Positions 8,506 through 17,726 of a DNA stretch of 64,000 nucleotides are shown piece by piece. Under the pieces are notes generated by a model. It saw only the letters and a program-made list of their open reading frames with translations. It made no database searches and had not been told where the DNA came from. The translations under genes were made by a program, and so were the position numbers. Positions within the stretch are counted from its first letter, which is position 1. The number at the start of each line of letters is the position of its first letter. Origin of the DNA: Thalassomonas sp. M1454 (GTDB taxonomy: Bacteria; Pseudomonadota; Gammaproteobacteria; Enterobacterales; Alteromonadaceae); NCBI RefSeq assembly GCF_007097525.1, contig NZ_VKDD01000005.1, positions 1 through 64,000 on the forward strand. Reading direction: 5' to 3'.

Positions 8506-10568
8506 TTAGGATTTCCTGCTTGTTCATCTGATATATCAATGCTGATGTTGCCAGAGCTAGCGTTAGTTATGGTAATTATAGTTGCTTTACTAGAGGCATC
8601 TTCATTAATGGTTACTACGCCATCTGGATCACTAACGACTTTAGTACAAAGTTTGGTACCAGAAAGTGTAACTGTTCCACTCCAAGTATCAGAATTTAAG
8701 AAGTTAACCGTAGCACAGCTATAATCAGGTTTAATATCGGTAGAACAAGTATTGTCACCGAACTCATTCACGTCACCTGAAATATTAATAGCAGTAGCTA
8801 ATGATGAGTTATTGCCACTTATGACAATATTGCCATAGATGCCATTGTCGATTTTATTTTCACATTGAAAATCTATATTAAAAGTATCATCACCGATACT
8901 AGTGAACCTTTTACGGTATCGAGTACAAGTAAACTGATTTAGATTGGGTGTAACTTGCAAGTACCCACTCCAAGGATTAGTCCATTGATAAACATCACAA
9001 CTATAAGGTAAAACATAGTTACTTCCATCATGAGTCATACTATCTGTATCGACAACACAATTTAACGGTCCATCAGACGTATTTACATTGGTAGTGCGAA
9101 CAAATACAGTATTTACATCATTCAATGGAGCAGAAATATTCACCACACCACTGATAGTATGTTTTTGATTAGGAGGATCACTAGGGTCAAATGGGCAAGC
9201 TTCATCTACGCCATAATCTAGAGCATCTAACTTAATCTGATCAACAAAGTTTACGTTTTGATTTAGACAATAAAACGACGTAGGGTTACCTGCAAACTCA
9301 CTACCATCATTACTGTCACCTCGAACCATAATACCTTCTGAAATACACTCACTACCATCAGAGCCACTAATCGATGAAATAACAAAGTCATGCGGTACTT
9401 GTGTCTCGTCATCAGGATCAGGTAGTTGAAGAGCATCAGCTACACCAACAGTGTAATAAACAATTTCATCGCCATTCATTTCTTTTTGCGTATGGGCATC
9501 ATCAATATATTTAAATGCCATGCCTCGATATACACGACGAATAGCAACTTCAGGGTCAGCATAGGCATCTAAAGATGTAGGGTCGCCAACACAGGCTTTA
9601 ACTGTATCTTGTGAATTGTTTTTTGCAGTAACAAGTAAGCCGATATTACCATGCCAACCGCCACCTAAATAGCAGGTGTAGTAATAATATAAATAATCAC
9701 CATTTGGCTTTGTGGCAAAGTTAGATATATCAGCATCTTTAATATCTGTAGGAACATCTACAGCAATAAGGTTACCCAAAGCATCGTATTTATTAGTAAG
9801 GTAATAACGTTGACAAAAAGCAGCATCAGATGCGATAACAAACACATCGGTAGGATTTGTTGCTTGAGTTGTTTGATCGATAAATACACGACCGGATATT
9901 TTTACAAAGTCAGTACACGGAACCTCTGTACGAGCACCTTCATCATCAAGTAAACATGCATCTTTTAAAGTTAAGACTACGTCTTCACCACTGGATAGTC
10001 GTAAATCACCATCACCACGGTCGATTAAACCAAGTAACTCACCAAGTTCCTTAACGACATTATCAGAATCAAGAACATCACCGGCTCCTAATTCCGCGCG
10101 CCCTGTCGCTGAACGTACGAGAGGTGCTGATGATTCATTATCCAATTCACCTTCAAGACTCGGTGATTCCCAAGATATCTCGGTTGATAGTACGACTTGC
10201 TGGTTGGCACCAGAAACATCTACCCAGCTAACTATCACATCAATTTCTTTAGTATCGTTTGGCTCGACAATTGTCTCTGTGCGAGTAAAAACGGTATTGC
10301 TACCAGTAAATGTTGTTGCATTACCTTCACTAATATCAGCAAATAAAGTATCGAAAGCTGCAGAATCATAAGCAACATCAGTATAGTTTCGTATTTGCTC
10401 AATCCGATCTTGGGCAATAGCGACCGCTTCTGCACGGGCTTTGCTCTCTGCACTTTCACCTATTAAGCCACTTTGAAAACTAGCTACAGCTAGTAAACCT
10501 ACGGCCATAATAGCTAAAGCGACTAACACTTCAATTAAACCAAATCCATGATTTTTACGTAAATTCAT
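8496..10568 (-). CDS. pilV: Giant PilV-like minor pilin with repeated Cys-containing C-terminal domains
   Basis: This 690-residue protein is about four times the usual PilV length. The N-terminus is a class III prepilin leader, MNLRKNHGFGLIEVLVALAI, followed by the usual PilV helix and QDRIEQIRNYTD. After about residue 160 comes a long exported region with three related units starting near residues 222, 470 and 576. Each has an ISG/GNI-type strand, paired cysteines and a WxG motif (WHG, WSG, WSG) before the next Cys. The chosen ATG (10568) has a GGGAG ribosome site; an ATG five codons earlier, at 10583, overlaps the pilX stop and is possible. The added domains may form an adhesive or cargo tip; this is inference. 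Confidence 0.85.
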   Translation of the reverse strand: MNLRKNHGFGLIEVLVALAIMAVGLLAVASFQSGLIGESAESKARAEAVAIAQDRIEQIRNYTDVAYDSAAFDTLFADISEGNATTFTGSNTVFTRTETIVEPNDTKEIDVIVSWVDVSGANQQVVLSTEISWESPSLEGELDNESSAPLVRSATGRAELGAGDVLDSDNVVKELGELLGLIDRGDGDLRLSSGEDVVLTLKDACLLDDEGARTEVPCTDFVKISGRVFIDQTTQATNPTDVFVIASDAAFCQRYYLTNKYDALGNLIAVDVPTDIKDADISNFATKPNGDYLYYYYTCYLGGGWHGNIGLLVTAKNNSQDTVKACVGDPTSLDAYADPEVAIRRVYRGMAFKYIDDAHTQKEMNGDEIVYYTVGVADALQLPDPDDETQVPHDFVISSISGSDGSECISEGIMVRGDSNDGSEFAGNPTSFYCLNQNVNFVDQIKLDALDYGVDEACPFDPSDPPNQKHTISGVVNISAPLNDVNTVFVRTTNVNTSDGPLNCVVDTDSMTHDGSNYVLPYSCDVYQWTNPWSGYLQVTPNLNQFTCTRYRKRFTSIGDDTFNIDFQCENKIDNGIYGNIVISGNNSSLATAINISGDVNEFGDNTCSTDIKPDYSCATVNFLNSDTWSGTVTLSGTKLCTKVVSDPDGVVTINEDASSKATIITITNASSGNISIDISDEQAGNPKCP

Positions 10569-10582
10569 TACATTTACTCCCA

Positions 10583-11806
10583 TTAGAAATCTTTCCAACT
10601 ACCAGCACCGACAGCTTTAGGTCCATTATCTTTTATTTTTTTCAGAAGACTAGAATCATAATGTGCATCTAAACTACCACTAGTAGAGTTAGCAAGATCA
10701 CCTGCTACAATTAATGCGCCGTGAAAAGTGCTATTACCAGTACCTAAGATAGAGCCCATAACATAAACAATGCCATAAAAATGAGGTGTACCTTGCAAAT
10801 CAAGGTCGCCATCTATAACTAAGACTGAAGGCCTTTGATCATTTTCCGCACAAACATTGCCACCGGTAATTATTTGTGCACAGCCCATAGAGCCACCATT
10901 TTCACTAACGTCACCGTCATACCAAATAATGTCATTTTGTGAACCATCAACACAGCCATTCCAAGTGTTACCGCACTCCCCTCTAGCATCAGGGCCGCCA
11001 ATAATTACATCACTCATCACTTCTTTATAGCGCTCTGGACTCATACCAAAAAAGTTTTCAAACATTTCCGCTGCAGTTAAGTTAGCTAAGTCTGAGTCAT
11101 GTTCAATTATATCAAGTCCAATTTTATCGCGACTAGAGGTTTCAACCGTATTACAACTACCATCATCCATACATCTTGGATAGTTAGGATCACTTGGATC
11201 GGCAATTGTAGTTTCCGTTGAGTTATTTGAGCCAACATCGACATCCCCGCCACTCCAAATGGTACTGTGTCCCTCGGGATTATGTATTGTAGCGGAGCCA
11301 CCTAAAATAATTGTGCCTTTAGTACTCAAAGGGTTATCAGGAATATTAGGTAAAGGATTTAACGCGCGCATATCAGCTGTAACAGTTCGAGAAGCAGTAC
11401 CGTCATCACTTAAACCGGTAGATTCAATTGTATATGCATCGAGTTCATTAATAACGACTGTAATAACGTTAATAGATACACTGCCATTATCTAAATCACC
11501 AGTATTCGAGTCATTAATACCATCGCCAGCATCAAGATCAAAAACGCCTAAAACATTACCATCTTCGTCCCAATATTTATCATCACTTATCGCTTCCATT
11601 GCCAGAGCTAAACCTGCTTCGGCATTATCAAAAGCTTGCCTTGCTCTAAAATCATTACTTACCATTTTTTGCTCAACTAAAACGCTTCGAGCTAAATACA
11701 AAGAAATTAGAGTAATTAGTACTAGTAAGATAATTGAAATGACCAATACAGCCATACCTTGTTGCTGTTTTTTCATGTGCATTAGATTTATATTTCTTGG
11801 TTTCAT
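10583..11806 (-). CDS. pilX: PilX-like minor pilin with long glycine/beta-rich C-terminus (set A)
   Basis: This 407-residue protein has the PilX N-terminal pattern: a QQQGMAVLVISIILLVLITLISLYLARS membrane helix with no Glu5, then EQKMVSNDFRARQAFDNAEAG. From about residue 150 it carries repeated short beta-strand/turn units (GTIILGGSATI, STIWSGGDVDV, VLVIDGDLDLQG, YVMGSILGTG, ALIVAGDL) that suggest a right-handed beta-helix. It starts at an ATG (11806) just inside the pilW stop region, with AGGGT upstream. It belongs to the five-gene minor pilin operon; its enlarged passenger matches the enlarged PilV next door. Confidence 0.85.
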   Translation of the reverse strand: MKPRNINLMHMKKQQQGMAVLVISIILLVLITLISLYLARSVLVEQKMVSNDFRARQAFDNAEAGLALAMEAISDDKYWDEDGNVLGVFDLDAGDGINDSNTGDLDNGSVSINVITVVINELDAYTIESTGLSDDGTASRTVTADMRALNPLPNIPDNPLSTKGTIILGGSATIHNPEGHSTIWSGGDVDVGSNNSTETTIADPSDPNYPRCMDDGSCNTVETSSRDKIGLDIIEHDSDLANLTAAEMFENFFGMSPERYKEVMSDVIIGGPDARGECGNTWNGCVDGSQNDIIWYDGDVSENGGSMGCAQIITGGNVCAENDQRPSVLVIDGDLDLQGTPHFYGIVYVMGSILGTGNSTFHGALIVAGDLANSTSGSLDAHYDSSLLKKIKDNGPKAVGAGSWKDF

Positions 11807-11807
11807 A

Positions 11808-12575
11808 TTAACGCACCCTAACCAAATCATTTCTCACTCTAACGGTTTCACTTACAGTATGATTAACTTCTGTATCGTTAACCAAAGAAGCTGAAATAGT
11901 TATATTTATTTCACGTGTTTCAACGGTTACATCCAAGGTTTCGGGTGTAACATCATAACAATCTCTCTCACCGTCATTGTCGATACCATCCACACCATCA
12001 TTGTCTATACCATCCGGTTCAGAAGTATTTACACAAGCAGAGTTTTGACGATTAAAAGCCAAGCTGTTGACTGTATATAAATCAGGATCACTAATTTGCT
12101 CCCAACTACCATCATTACAATTATCGCCTTCAGTAATAGTACTTGTTACTCGCATTTCAATTGCGCCAGCATTTAAGCGAAAGCCAAAAAACTCAGTCCC
12201 CAACCCTAACTCTCCATCTTCATCCAGGTCGTATGAATATAATAAGCACTCACCATCGACGCTACTATCATCGGTGATTTGTGTATTAGATGAAGAGGAA
12301 TTAACAACAGTTAAGGCTGAAACGCCAAGTTGTTGAAAAGGATTTTCTGATGCTAAATCCGCTGTATTGGCCCAATAACCTGCTCGGCGCACATCATTAG
12401 TCATAACACTCATAATCGTCATTAACTCAGTATTCAACTTGCTAGATTTGAGTGTACTTGCACTGCTTCCAACTACAGCAACATAAATATAAGTAACCCC
12501 GGAAAGTACAATTAAACCAAAAACCATGGATAGTAATAATTCGATAAGGGTAAAGCCTTTATGAAGTTTTATCAT
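11808..12575 (-). CDS. pilW: PilW-like minor pilin (set A)
   Basis: This 255-residue protein has a GFTLIELLLSMVFGLIVLSGVTYI prepilin helix near the start and the PilW-family MTNDVRRAGYWAN segment near residue 55. Near residues 200-215 it has a tandem acidic element (DGIDNDG twice) reminiscent of calcium-binding loops, encoded by an obvious short DNA repeat at about 11970-12020. It overlaps the fimT stop as TAATG (12573-12577) and is followed immediately by pilX. Predicted role: tip/priming complex of the type IV pilus. Confidence 0.9.
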   Translation of the reverse strand: MIKLHKGFTLIELLLSMVFGLIVLSGVTYIYVAVVGSSASTLKSSKLNTELMTIMSVMTNDVRRAGYWANTADLASENPFQQLGVSALTVVNSSSSNTQITDDSSVDGECLLYSYDLDEDGELGLGTEFFGFRLNAGAIEMRVTSTITEGDNCNDGSWEQISDPDLYTVNSLAFNRQNSACVNTSEPDGIDNDGVDGIDNDGERDCYDVTPETLDVTVETREINITISASLVNDTEVNHTVSETVRVRNDLVRVR

Positions 12576-13156
12576 TAATTACAGTCCTTATAATCGCTAA
12601 GGTCATCAGAGCAAATTTTAACTCGACCAAGTAAAGTCAGATGGATTCGCACAGTACTACCCAATGCTGATGTTAGGGTATAATAACGATTATTTTGGTC
12701 AATAGTGCCTCGGAGATGATCAAAAGTAATAGCATCGGTAGCTAGAGAAGTGTATGTACGACGAATAGTGATGTCATCAAAGTCACTGCCACTAATACGA
12801 TGTAAGACATCATCATCAGCTGCGACATAATTACCGTCACCATCATCAATATTTAATACACAAGCATTAGCGGCTGTATTAGATGTAATTAGCGGATCAC
12901 AACTGGCTGAGGTACTAAAACCAAATGCCCAACTTTTTGAGCCTAACGAATTGGCTGTCCAATAAATTGATGCAGAACGAGTTAATGACTCGGAACGAGC
13001 TAACTGCAAGTGTGAATAAAGTTGCTCAGTGGCACTAACCAGCTTGCGAGAATCAAATGAACGTAAAAAGCTAGGGCCTGCAACCCCAGCTAAAATACTA
13101 ATTATTAGAATGGTGATTAACACTTCAATTAGTGTTAACCCTTTTGTTTTTTTCAT
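12575..13156 (-). CDS. fimT: FimT/GspH-family pseudopilin (set A, first gene)
   Basis: This 193-residue protein has a prepilin leader KKTKGLTLIEVLITILIISILAG (cleavage after Gly, Glu5 present) and a GspH/FimT-like body. The body includes LVSATEQLYSHLQLARSESLTRS, and the C-terminal half ends with LGRVKICSDD and a late Cys pair. It is the first gene of the minus-strand minor pilin operon. The 362-bp region upstream, shared with the divergent set B, must hold both promoters. Confidence 0.9.
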   Translation of the reverse strand: MKKTKGLTLIEVLITILIISILAGVAGPSFLRSFDSRKLVSATEQLYSHLQLARSESLTRSASIYWTANSLGSKSWAFGFSTSASCDPLITSNTAANACVLNIDDGDGNYVAADDDVLHRISGSDFDDITIRRTYTSLATDAITFDHLRGTIDQNNRYYTLTSALGSTVRIHLTLLGRVKICSDDLSDYKDCN

Positions 13157-13518
13157 AATTCAATACCCACTATTAAGAGCATCCGCCTTAATAGCGCTTC
13201 CTTTGTATCGCAAAGTTATATCCTATAAATTGCACTATTTGTTGTTATTCTGTTATTTATAAATTGTTGCGCTAACCCATTATTACTTTTTTTTCACGAA
13301 AAAGGAATAGACGCTAATTTTATAGACTATCTTAAATTTAGCACCCTTTTAACATTAGAGCTATTTTTTCACTAATTATTAAAGTGTTAGGTAACTTTTA
13401 CCACATCGAATAGTTATTATTGAGAAGAAAAACCATTGAAATTAACATAAATTAGTTTGAATAAATAAAATAATAAGCTATTCGTTAATACAGTATTTGA
13501 TAACAAGGATGTGACTCA
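13157..13518. other. Intergenic region between divergent minor pilin sets A and B
   Basis: This 362-bp AT-rich spacer has no credible open reading frame. It must carry the divergent promoters for fimT (minus) and the second pilV (plus; AAGGA ribosome site before 13519). I see no convincing sigma-54 site or strong consensus promoter by eye. Confidence 0.6.
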
Positions 13519-14040
13519 ATGACTACTAACACCTCTACAATTAACGCTAAGCAATACGCTAAATTATTTACCCAACCTAACTATGGCTTTACCCTTTTAG
13601 AAGTGCTCATAACCATGAGTATCCTTGCCTTTGGCATGTTAGGTATAGCCAAATTACAACTCAACTCATTACGCGATACACAAATTGCGCAATTTCAAAC
13701 AAAAGCTAATTTACTGGTGCAAAAGATGTCAGCGCACATTGAAGCAAATAGTACGGTCTTAGCCAATTACCAATTAAACTTTAAACAACTGCCATCAGCC
13801 TCAATCGACTGTCAGGTCAGTAGTTGTTCGCCAAATGAAATTGCGCAATATGATTTATTGCAATGGCAAAATTTGATCAGTGCATCATTACCAGCAGGAT
13901 CAGGGGAAATATTAATTAATAATAATCGTGCGACCATTATTGTCCACTGGGATGAAAATAGAGATGGCTCTGCAGGTAACAATTGCCCAAAACAAACTTC
14001 GGCTGATTTAGAATGCGTAAAAATTAATCGTCAATTTTAA
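13519..14040 (+). CDS. pilV: PilV-like minor pilin (set B)
   Basis: This 173-residue protein has a long leader ending at YG/FTLLEVLITMSILAFGMLGIAKLQ, the PilV signature, followed by LRDTQIAQFQTKANLLVQKMSAHIEAN. The body is short, with five cysteines in its second half. This is the normal PilV size, in contrast to the 690-residue homologue of set A. It is the first gene of a plus-strand run pilV-pilW-pilX-pilE, with AAGGA 10 bp before the ATG. Confidence 0.88.
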   Translation: MTTNTSTINAKQYAKLFTQPNYGFTLLEVLITMSILAFGMLGIAKLQLNSLRDTQIAQFQTKANLLVQKMSAHIEANSTVLANYQLNFKQLPSASIDCQVSSCSPNEIAQYDLLQWQNLISASLPAGSGEILINNNRATIIVHWDENRDGSAGNNCPKQTSADLECVKINRQF

Positions 14041-14045
14041 TACTC

Positions 14046-14966
14046 ATGTATTCTGTTGATAAAACAAATTTGGCTGGCTTTACTTTAATAGAAGTAATGA
14101 TTTCCCTAGCACTTGGTTTATTCATGTTAACAATGGGCATGCAGTCATTATTGTTAATTAATAAAAGTTTTGTAGTGGTAAAACAATCTGCACATATGCA
14201 AGAAAATGCTCGCTTTAGCTTTAATTTTTTATCTACAGATATAAACCATAGCAGTTATTGGGCAGGCTTACTTGCTTTTAGTGAGATTAACGGCAGCCTA
14301 AATTTAAGTGATGAGTTAAATCAAACTTGCGTTGAAGCAGGCAATAGTTGGGGGGCTCAACTTAAGCAAAGTATTTTTGCGGTGAACAATTCAAGCGGCG
14401 ATTATACATGTGTAACCAATGACGATTACCTGCGTGGTGATATTTTAACTCTCAGATATATAGAGCCAACACCAACAACGATTATTGATAATGAACAGCT
14501 ATACATAAAGAGTAATGGCAACGAGCACAAGGCATTTTTAGGTAAAGATCAAAACCTTGTCATAAATTCTTTGCCTATAGCGGCTAAGCCTCATCAAGTT
14601 ATTAGCCATAGTTATTTTATAGGTGATAGTAATAGACGTTGTAATAATCAAGTGATCCCCGCCCTTCATTGGCAAACCTTAGTTAATGGTCGACCGCAAA
14701 AAGAAGAGCTACTTAGTGGCGTTGAAAATTTGCAAGTGCAATTCGGCATTGATGAGGATCAAAACTCTGCTCCTGATAAATACGTTAACGCTGATCAGGT
14801 ATCAAACTGGCGTAATATTAAGAGCGTAAAAGTTGATTTATTAGTACGCAGTCGATGCCCTGACTTTTCTCATCTTGATAAAACTACCTATTACCTTGGC
14901 GATGAGGTTTACCAACCTATGGATAATTTTCACCGCCAGGTTTATCAGCTTACTTTAGCTTATTAA
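14046..14966 (+). CDS. pilW: PilW-like minor pilin (set B)
   Basis: This 306-residue protein has a prepilin helix AGFTLIEVMISLALGLFMLTMGMQS and the PilW-type QENARFSFNFLSTDINHSSYWAG stretch. The C-terminal part contains GVENLQVQFGIDEDQN, a motif common to PilW proteins. It begins 5 bp after pilV and is followed 15 bp later by pilX, so the four genes form one operon. Confidence 0.88.
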   Translation: MYSVDKTNLAGFTLIEVMISLALGLFMLTMGMQSLLLINKSFVVVKQSAHMQENARFSFNFLSTDINHSSYWAGLLAFSEINGSLNLSDELNQTCVEAGNSWGAQLKQSIFAVNNSSGDYTCVTNDDYLRGDILTLRYIEPTPTTIIDNEQLYIKSNGNEHKAFLGKDQNLVINSLPIAAKPHQVISHSYFIGDSNRRCNNQVIPALHWQTLVNGRPQKEELLSGVENLQVQFGIDEDQNSAPDKYVNADQVSNWRNIKSVKVDLLVRSRCPDFSHLDKTTYYLGDEVYQPMDNFHRQVYQLTLAY

Positions 14967-14981
14967 AAAAGAGTCAAAGAT

Positions 14982-15467
14982 ATGATCGACAAACCTTATG
15001 CATCAAATGAAAGTGGTTTAGTGCTAGCTACCAACTTAATTATGTTGTTACTGGTTACCTTAGTGGCTACTTCGCTTTATCAAAACAGTTTTGTCGAGAC
15101 TAAAATGGCGAATCAACAGTTATTAAAGCTGCAAAGTAAAAATAATGCCGATTATGCCTATAGCAACGCTAGGTTATTTATTATGGATTTAATCAAAAGC
15201 AATGCTGACCTTAATATTGCACGCAATGGCTATTTTCCATATGCCTTTGATTTATCAATTAATGATATTAACTGGCAGGATAATAACTCAGTGATAAGCA
15301 GTATAAACAACAGTAAATACGTGGTTATTTATTTAGGTCAACACGTTAAAAGCTATGGCAGTAACAATGGCATTGAACACCAGCTTTTTAAAATAGTTGT
15401 ATTCAACCAACTAGGGCAAGGTAGTCAACATATTGAACAATCATTCTTTGCTGTGCCTGTAGCATAA
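14982..15467 (+). CDS. pilX: PilX-like minor pilin (set B)
   Basis: This 161-residue protein starts with NESGLVLATNLIMLLLVTLVATSLYQNSFVETKMANQQ. This is the PilX_N pattern: a hydrophobic helix, then a Glu-Thr-Lys-Met segment where most PilX proteins have EQKMA. The body is short compared with the 407-residue PilX of set A. It lies between pilW and pilE of the same operon. Assignment rests on the N-terminal segment and gene order. Confidence 0.8.
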   Translation: MIDKPYASNESGLVLATNLIMLLLVTLVATSLYQNSFVETKMANQQLLKLQSKNNADYAYSNARLFIMDLIKSNADLNIARNGYFPYAFDLSINDINWQDNNSVISSINNSKYVVIYLGQHVKSYGSNNGIEHQLFKIVVFNQLGQGSQHIEQSFFAVPVA

Positions 15468-15486
15468 ATTTACTAAGGATAATAAT

Positions 15487-15954
15487 ATGCGACTTGCAGT
15501 TATAAACAACGCAATCACTTTGGTTAAGCAGTTGGCTTTTAGCTTAATTGAGTTATTAATCGTTATCTTGATCTTAGCCATACTATCCGCAATTGTTTAC
15601 CCAAACTATCAGCACTATGTTTTAAAAGCACACCGCAGTGATGCAAAATCAACTTTAATGAAGTTAGCTGTAGCACAAGAGAAATTTTATAATCAAAACT
15701 TAAGTTACTCATCTGACTTAATATCGCAGGATGGCTTAAATAATCAAACCCTCTTAACAGTTGATAAATTTTATCAGCTATCCGTTCAAGTTAAATACTA
15801 TAATGTTGATGGCCAAGATAGCTTTACTATAAAAGCACAAGCGATCAATTCACAAATAAATGATCGCGACTGCCGGCAATTAACGATAAATAATTTAAAC
15901 CAGCGAAATGGCTACACAGAGCAAGGCATACTAAACACAAAATGCTGGCTTTAA
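15487..15954 (+). CDS. pilE: Type IV minor pilin PilE-like (set B)
   Basis: This 155-residue protein has the prepilin helix AFSLIELLIVILILAILSAIVYPNYQ, then HRSDAKSTLMKLAVAQEKFYNQN, a clear PilE/ComP-like signature, and two cysteines in the C-terminal part (near 132 and 153). The residue before the mature Phe is Ala rather than Gly (QLA/FSLIE), a deviation from the usual PilD cleavage site. It is the last gene of set B on the plus strand and is convergent with a second fimT. Confidence 0.87.
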   Translation: MRLAVINNAITLVKQLAFSLIELLIVILILAILSAIVYPNYQHYVLKAHRSDAKSTLMKLAVAQEKFYNQNLSYSSDLISQDGLNNQTLLTVDKFYQLSVQVKYYNVDGQDSFTIKAQAINSQINDRDCRQLTINNLNQRNGYTEQGILNTKCWL

Positions 15955-15987
15955 TTATTATTAATAAGTTTTGCTGTTAATTTTGAT

Positions 15988-16581
15988 TCAACTACAAGTT
16001 ATCGATTTACCCGAAGCATCATCTTCAATACCATCACCGTTAATATCTTGAGATAACCTTAAGCGCCCTGAGCGTGTTACGATTATAGCCCTGTTATATT
16101 TTAGGCTAGTGTCACTATTACATACTCTTAACGTACCATTTTGCGCCCAAGTAAAACCATTTTCTTGAAATTGTAAATAGTTCCTGTTTTGAAAAGCCCG
16201 CCAAGTAATATTATGTTCATCTGAACTTTTAGCAATAACCTGAATTAATTGCTCACCAAAATCCCGTAGATGATTTTTATTATCATCAACAAATATCAAT
16301 CCTCCATCTTGCCAATTACTAGTGCATTGTTCACCATTGTCACTTGGACACAAAGTAACAATCTTTGAATTAATAATTGCAGTATGACGAGCTAGATTAA
16401 AGGCGCGATACCAACGATTTATATCCGCCGAAATTTGCTGTTTTTTAATTAAATCATTGTAACTAGGCATACCGATAGAAGTGAGAATTGCGGTGACTGA
16501 GAGTGCGACCGTTAACTCAATTAATGAGAAGCCAGCATGGTTGTTGAATTTAGTTTGATTTGGGTTGATAAAATACTTCAT
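15988..16581 (-). CDS. fimT: FimT/GspH-family pseudopilin (set B, convergent)
   Basis: This 197-residue protein has the prepilin helix HAGFSLIELTVALSVTAILTSIGMP and a GspH/FimT body. The body includes INRWYRAFNLARHTAIINSKIVTLCPS and a GRLRLSQDINGDGIED C-terminal strand followed by a terminal Cys. It faces the set B operon instead of leading it, so the second minor pilin set has its FimT on the opposite strand, 33 bp beyond pilE. A typical terminator between the two genes is not evident. Confidence 0.87.
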   Translation of the reverse strand: MKYFINPNQTKFNNHAGFSLIELTVALSVTAILTSIGMPSYNDLIKKQQISADINRWYRAFNLARHTAIINSKIVTLCPSDNGEQCTSNWQDGGLIFVDDNKNHLRDFGEQLIQVIAKSSDEHNITWRAFQNRNYLQFQENGFTWAQNGTLRVCNSDTSLKYNRAIIVTRSGRLRLSQDINGDGIEDDASGKSITCS

Positions 16582-16681
16582 TTAAGCCTCCTTGCTTATA
16601 ATAAAATCAATATTAAGTATAGAAGTAAATGGTGATATTCCAAGCGCAAACTTATTAGAAATTTGACCGTATTAGAAACAA

Positions 16682-16707
16682 AAATGCCTCGTAAATACGA
16701 GGCATTT
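16682..16707. terminator. Terminator downstream of ispH
   Basis: An 11-bp stem (16682-16692 with 16697-16707) has an AAAT loop with A/T runs on both flanks. It ends the ispH transcript on the minus strand. Confidence 0.8.
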
Positions 16708-16734
16708 TTATGGTTTATTCTGTTTAACTTTTAC

Positions 16735-17664
16735 TTATCTTAGCTCTGCAGGTACAGCAAATACTGTGGTCTCTTCTCGGCCCGGATTTTCAATAACAAC
16801 TTTACCGCCTAGGGCTTTTAAGGTTTCAATCACTTGCGCAACTAATACTTCAGGAGCGGATGCACCAGCAGTTACCCCTATTTTGTCAACACCTTCTAGC
16901 CAAGCTGATTGAATATCATCGGCGCCATCAATAAGATAAGAAGTTGTACCTAACTTTTCTGATAGCTCACGCAAACGGTTAGAGTTAGAGCTATTTTTGG
17001 CTCCTACTACTAATAACAGTTCTGCTTTTTTTGCTATAGAGCGAACAGCATCTTGGCGATTTTGGGTCGCGTAACAAATATCGTCCTTACGCGGGCCTTG
17101 AATATTAGGAAATTTTGCTCGCAGCGCATCAACAACACTTGAGGTGTCATCAACCGACAAGGTTGTTTGGCTACAATAAAACAACACATCTGAGTTTTTA
17201 ACTTCAAGCTTAGCTACATCTTCTTCAGACTCAACTAAATAAATGCCGCCAATTTCTGACTCATATTGGCCCATTGTGCCTTCCACTTCAGGGTGTCCAG
17301 CATGACCAATTAAAATACATTCGTGATTTTTACGTGAAGCTCTAGTTACTTCCATATGAACTTTAGTTACTAATGGGCAAGTGGCGTCAAACACCTTTAA
17401 GCCTCTATCTTTAGCTTTTTGTCTAACCGCTTTAGATACACCATGGGCAGAAAATATCACTGTTTTATCGTCAGGTACTTCACTTAGTGATTCTACAAAA
17501 ATAGCACCACGTTGTTTTAAGCCATTAACGACAAATTTATTGTGCACGACTTCATGGCGAACATAGATAGGTGCATCAAATAAATCTAATGCTCTATCAA
17601 CAATAGATATTGCTCGGTCAACACCGGCACAAAAACCGCGAGGGTTAGCTAAGATAATTTCCAT
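16735..17664 (-). CDS. ispH: 4-hydroxy-3-methylbut-2-enyl diphosphate reductase IspH
   Basis: This 309-residue iron-sulphur enzyme performs the last step of the MEP isoprenoid pathway, making IPP and DMAPP. The three cluster cysteines are visible: GFCAGV (C12), DATCPLV (C96) and [10 protein letters not shown] (near C197). HEVVHN, SAHGVS and the substrate-binding SSNSNRL stretch are also present. Length is standard. It is the last gene of ileS-lspA-fkpB-ispH, an arrangement conserved in E. coli. Confidence 0.98.
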   Translation of the reverse strand: MEIILANPRGFCAGVDRAISIVDRALDLFDAPIYVRHEVVHNKFVVNGLKQRGAIFVESLSEVPDDKTVIFSAHGVSKAVRQKAKDRGLKVFDATCPLVTKVHMEVTRASRKNHECILIGHAGHPEVEGTMGQYESEIGGIYLVESEEDVAKLEVKNSDVLFYCSQTTLSVDDTSSVVDALRAKFPNIQGPRKDDICYATQNRQDAVRSIAKKAELLLVVGAKNSSNSNRLRELSEKLGTTSYLIDGADDIQSAWLEGVDKIGVTAGASAPEVLVAQVIETLKALGGKVVIENPGREETTVFAVPAELR

Positions 17665-17726
17665 AGTGTTCCTAAACGCCTTTAAATCTTTTAGTGAGGT
17701 TCATGAGTTTCGAACTCGTTAATACT

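Noticed and set aside
11259-11894. Plus-strand 211-codon open frame opposite pilX/pilW
   Set aside because: Ser/Pro/Ile-rich shadow of two clear pilin genes; no ribosome site.
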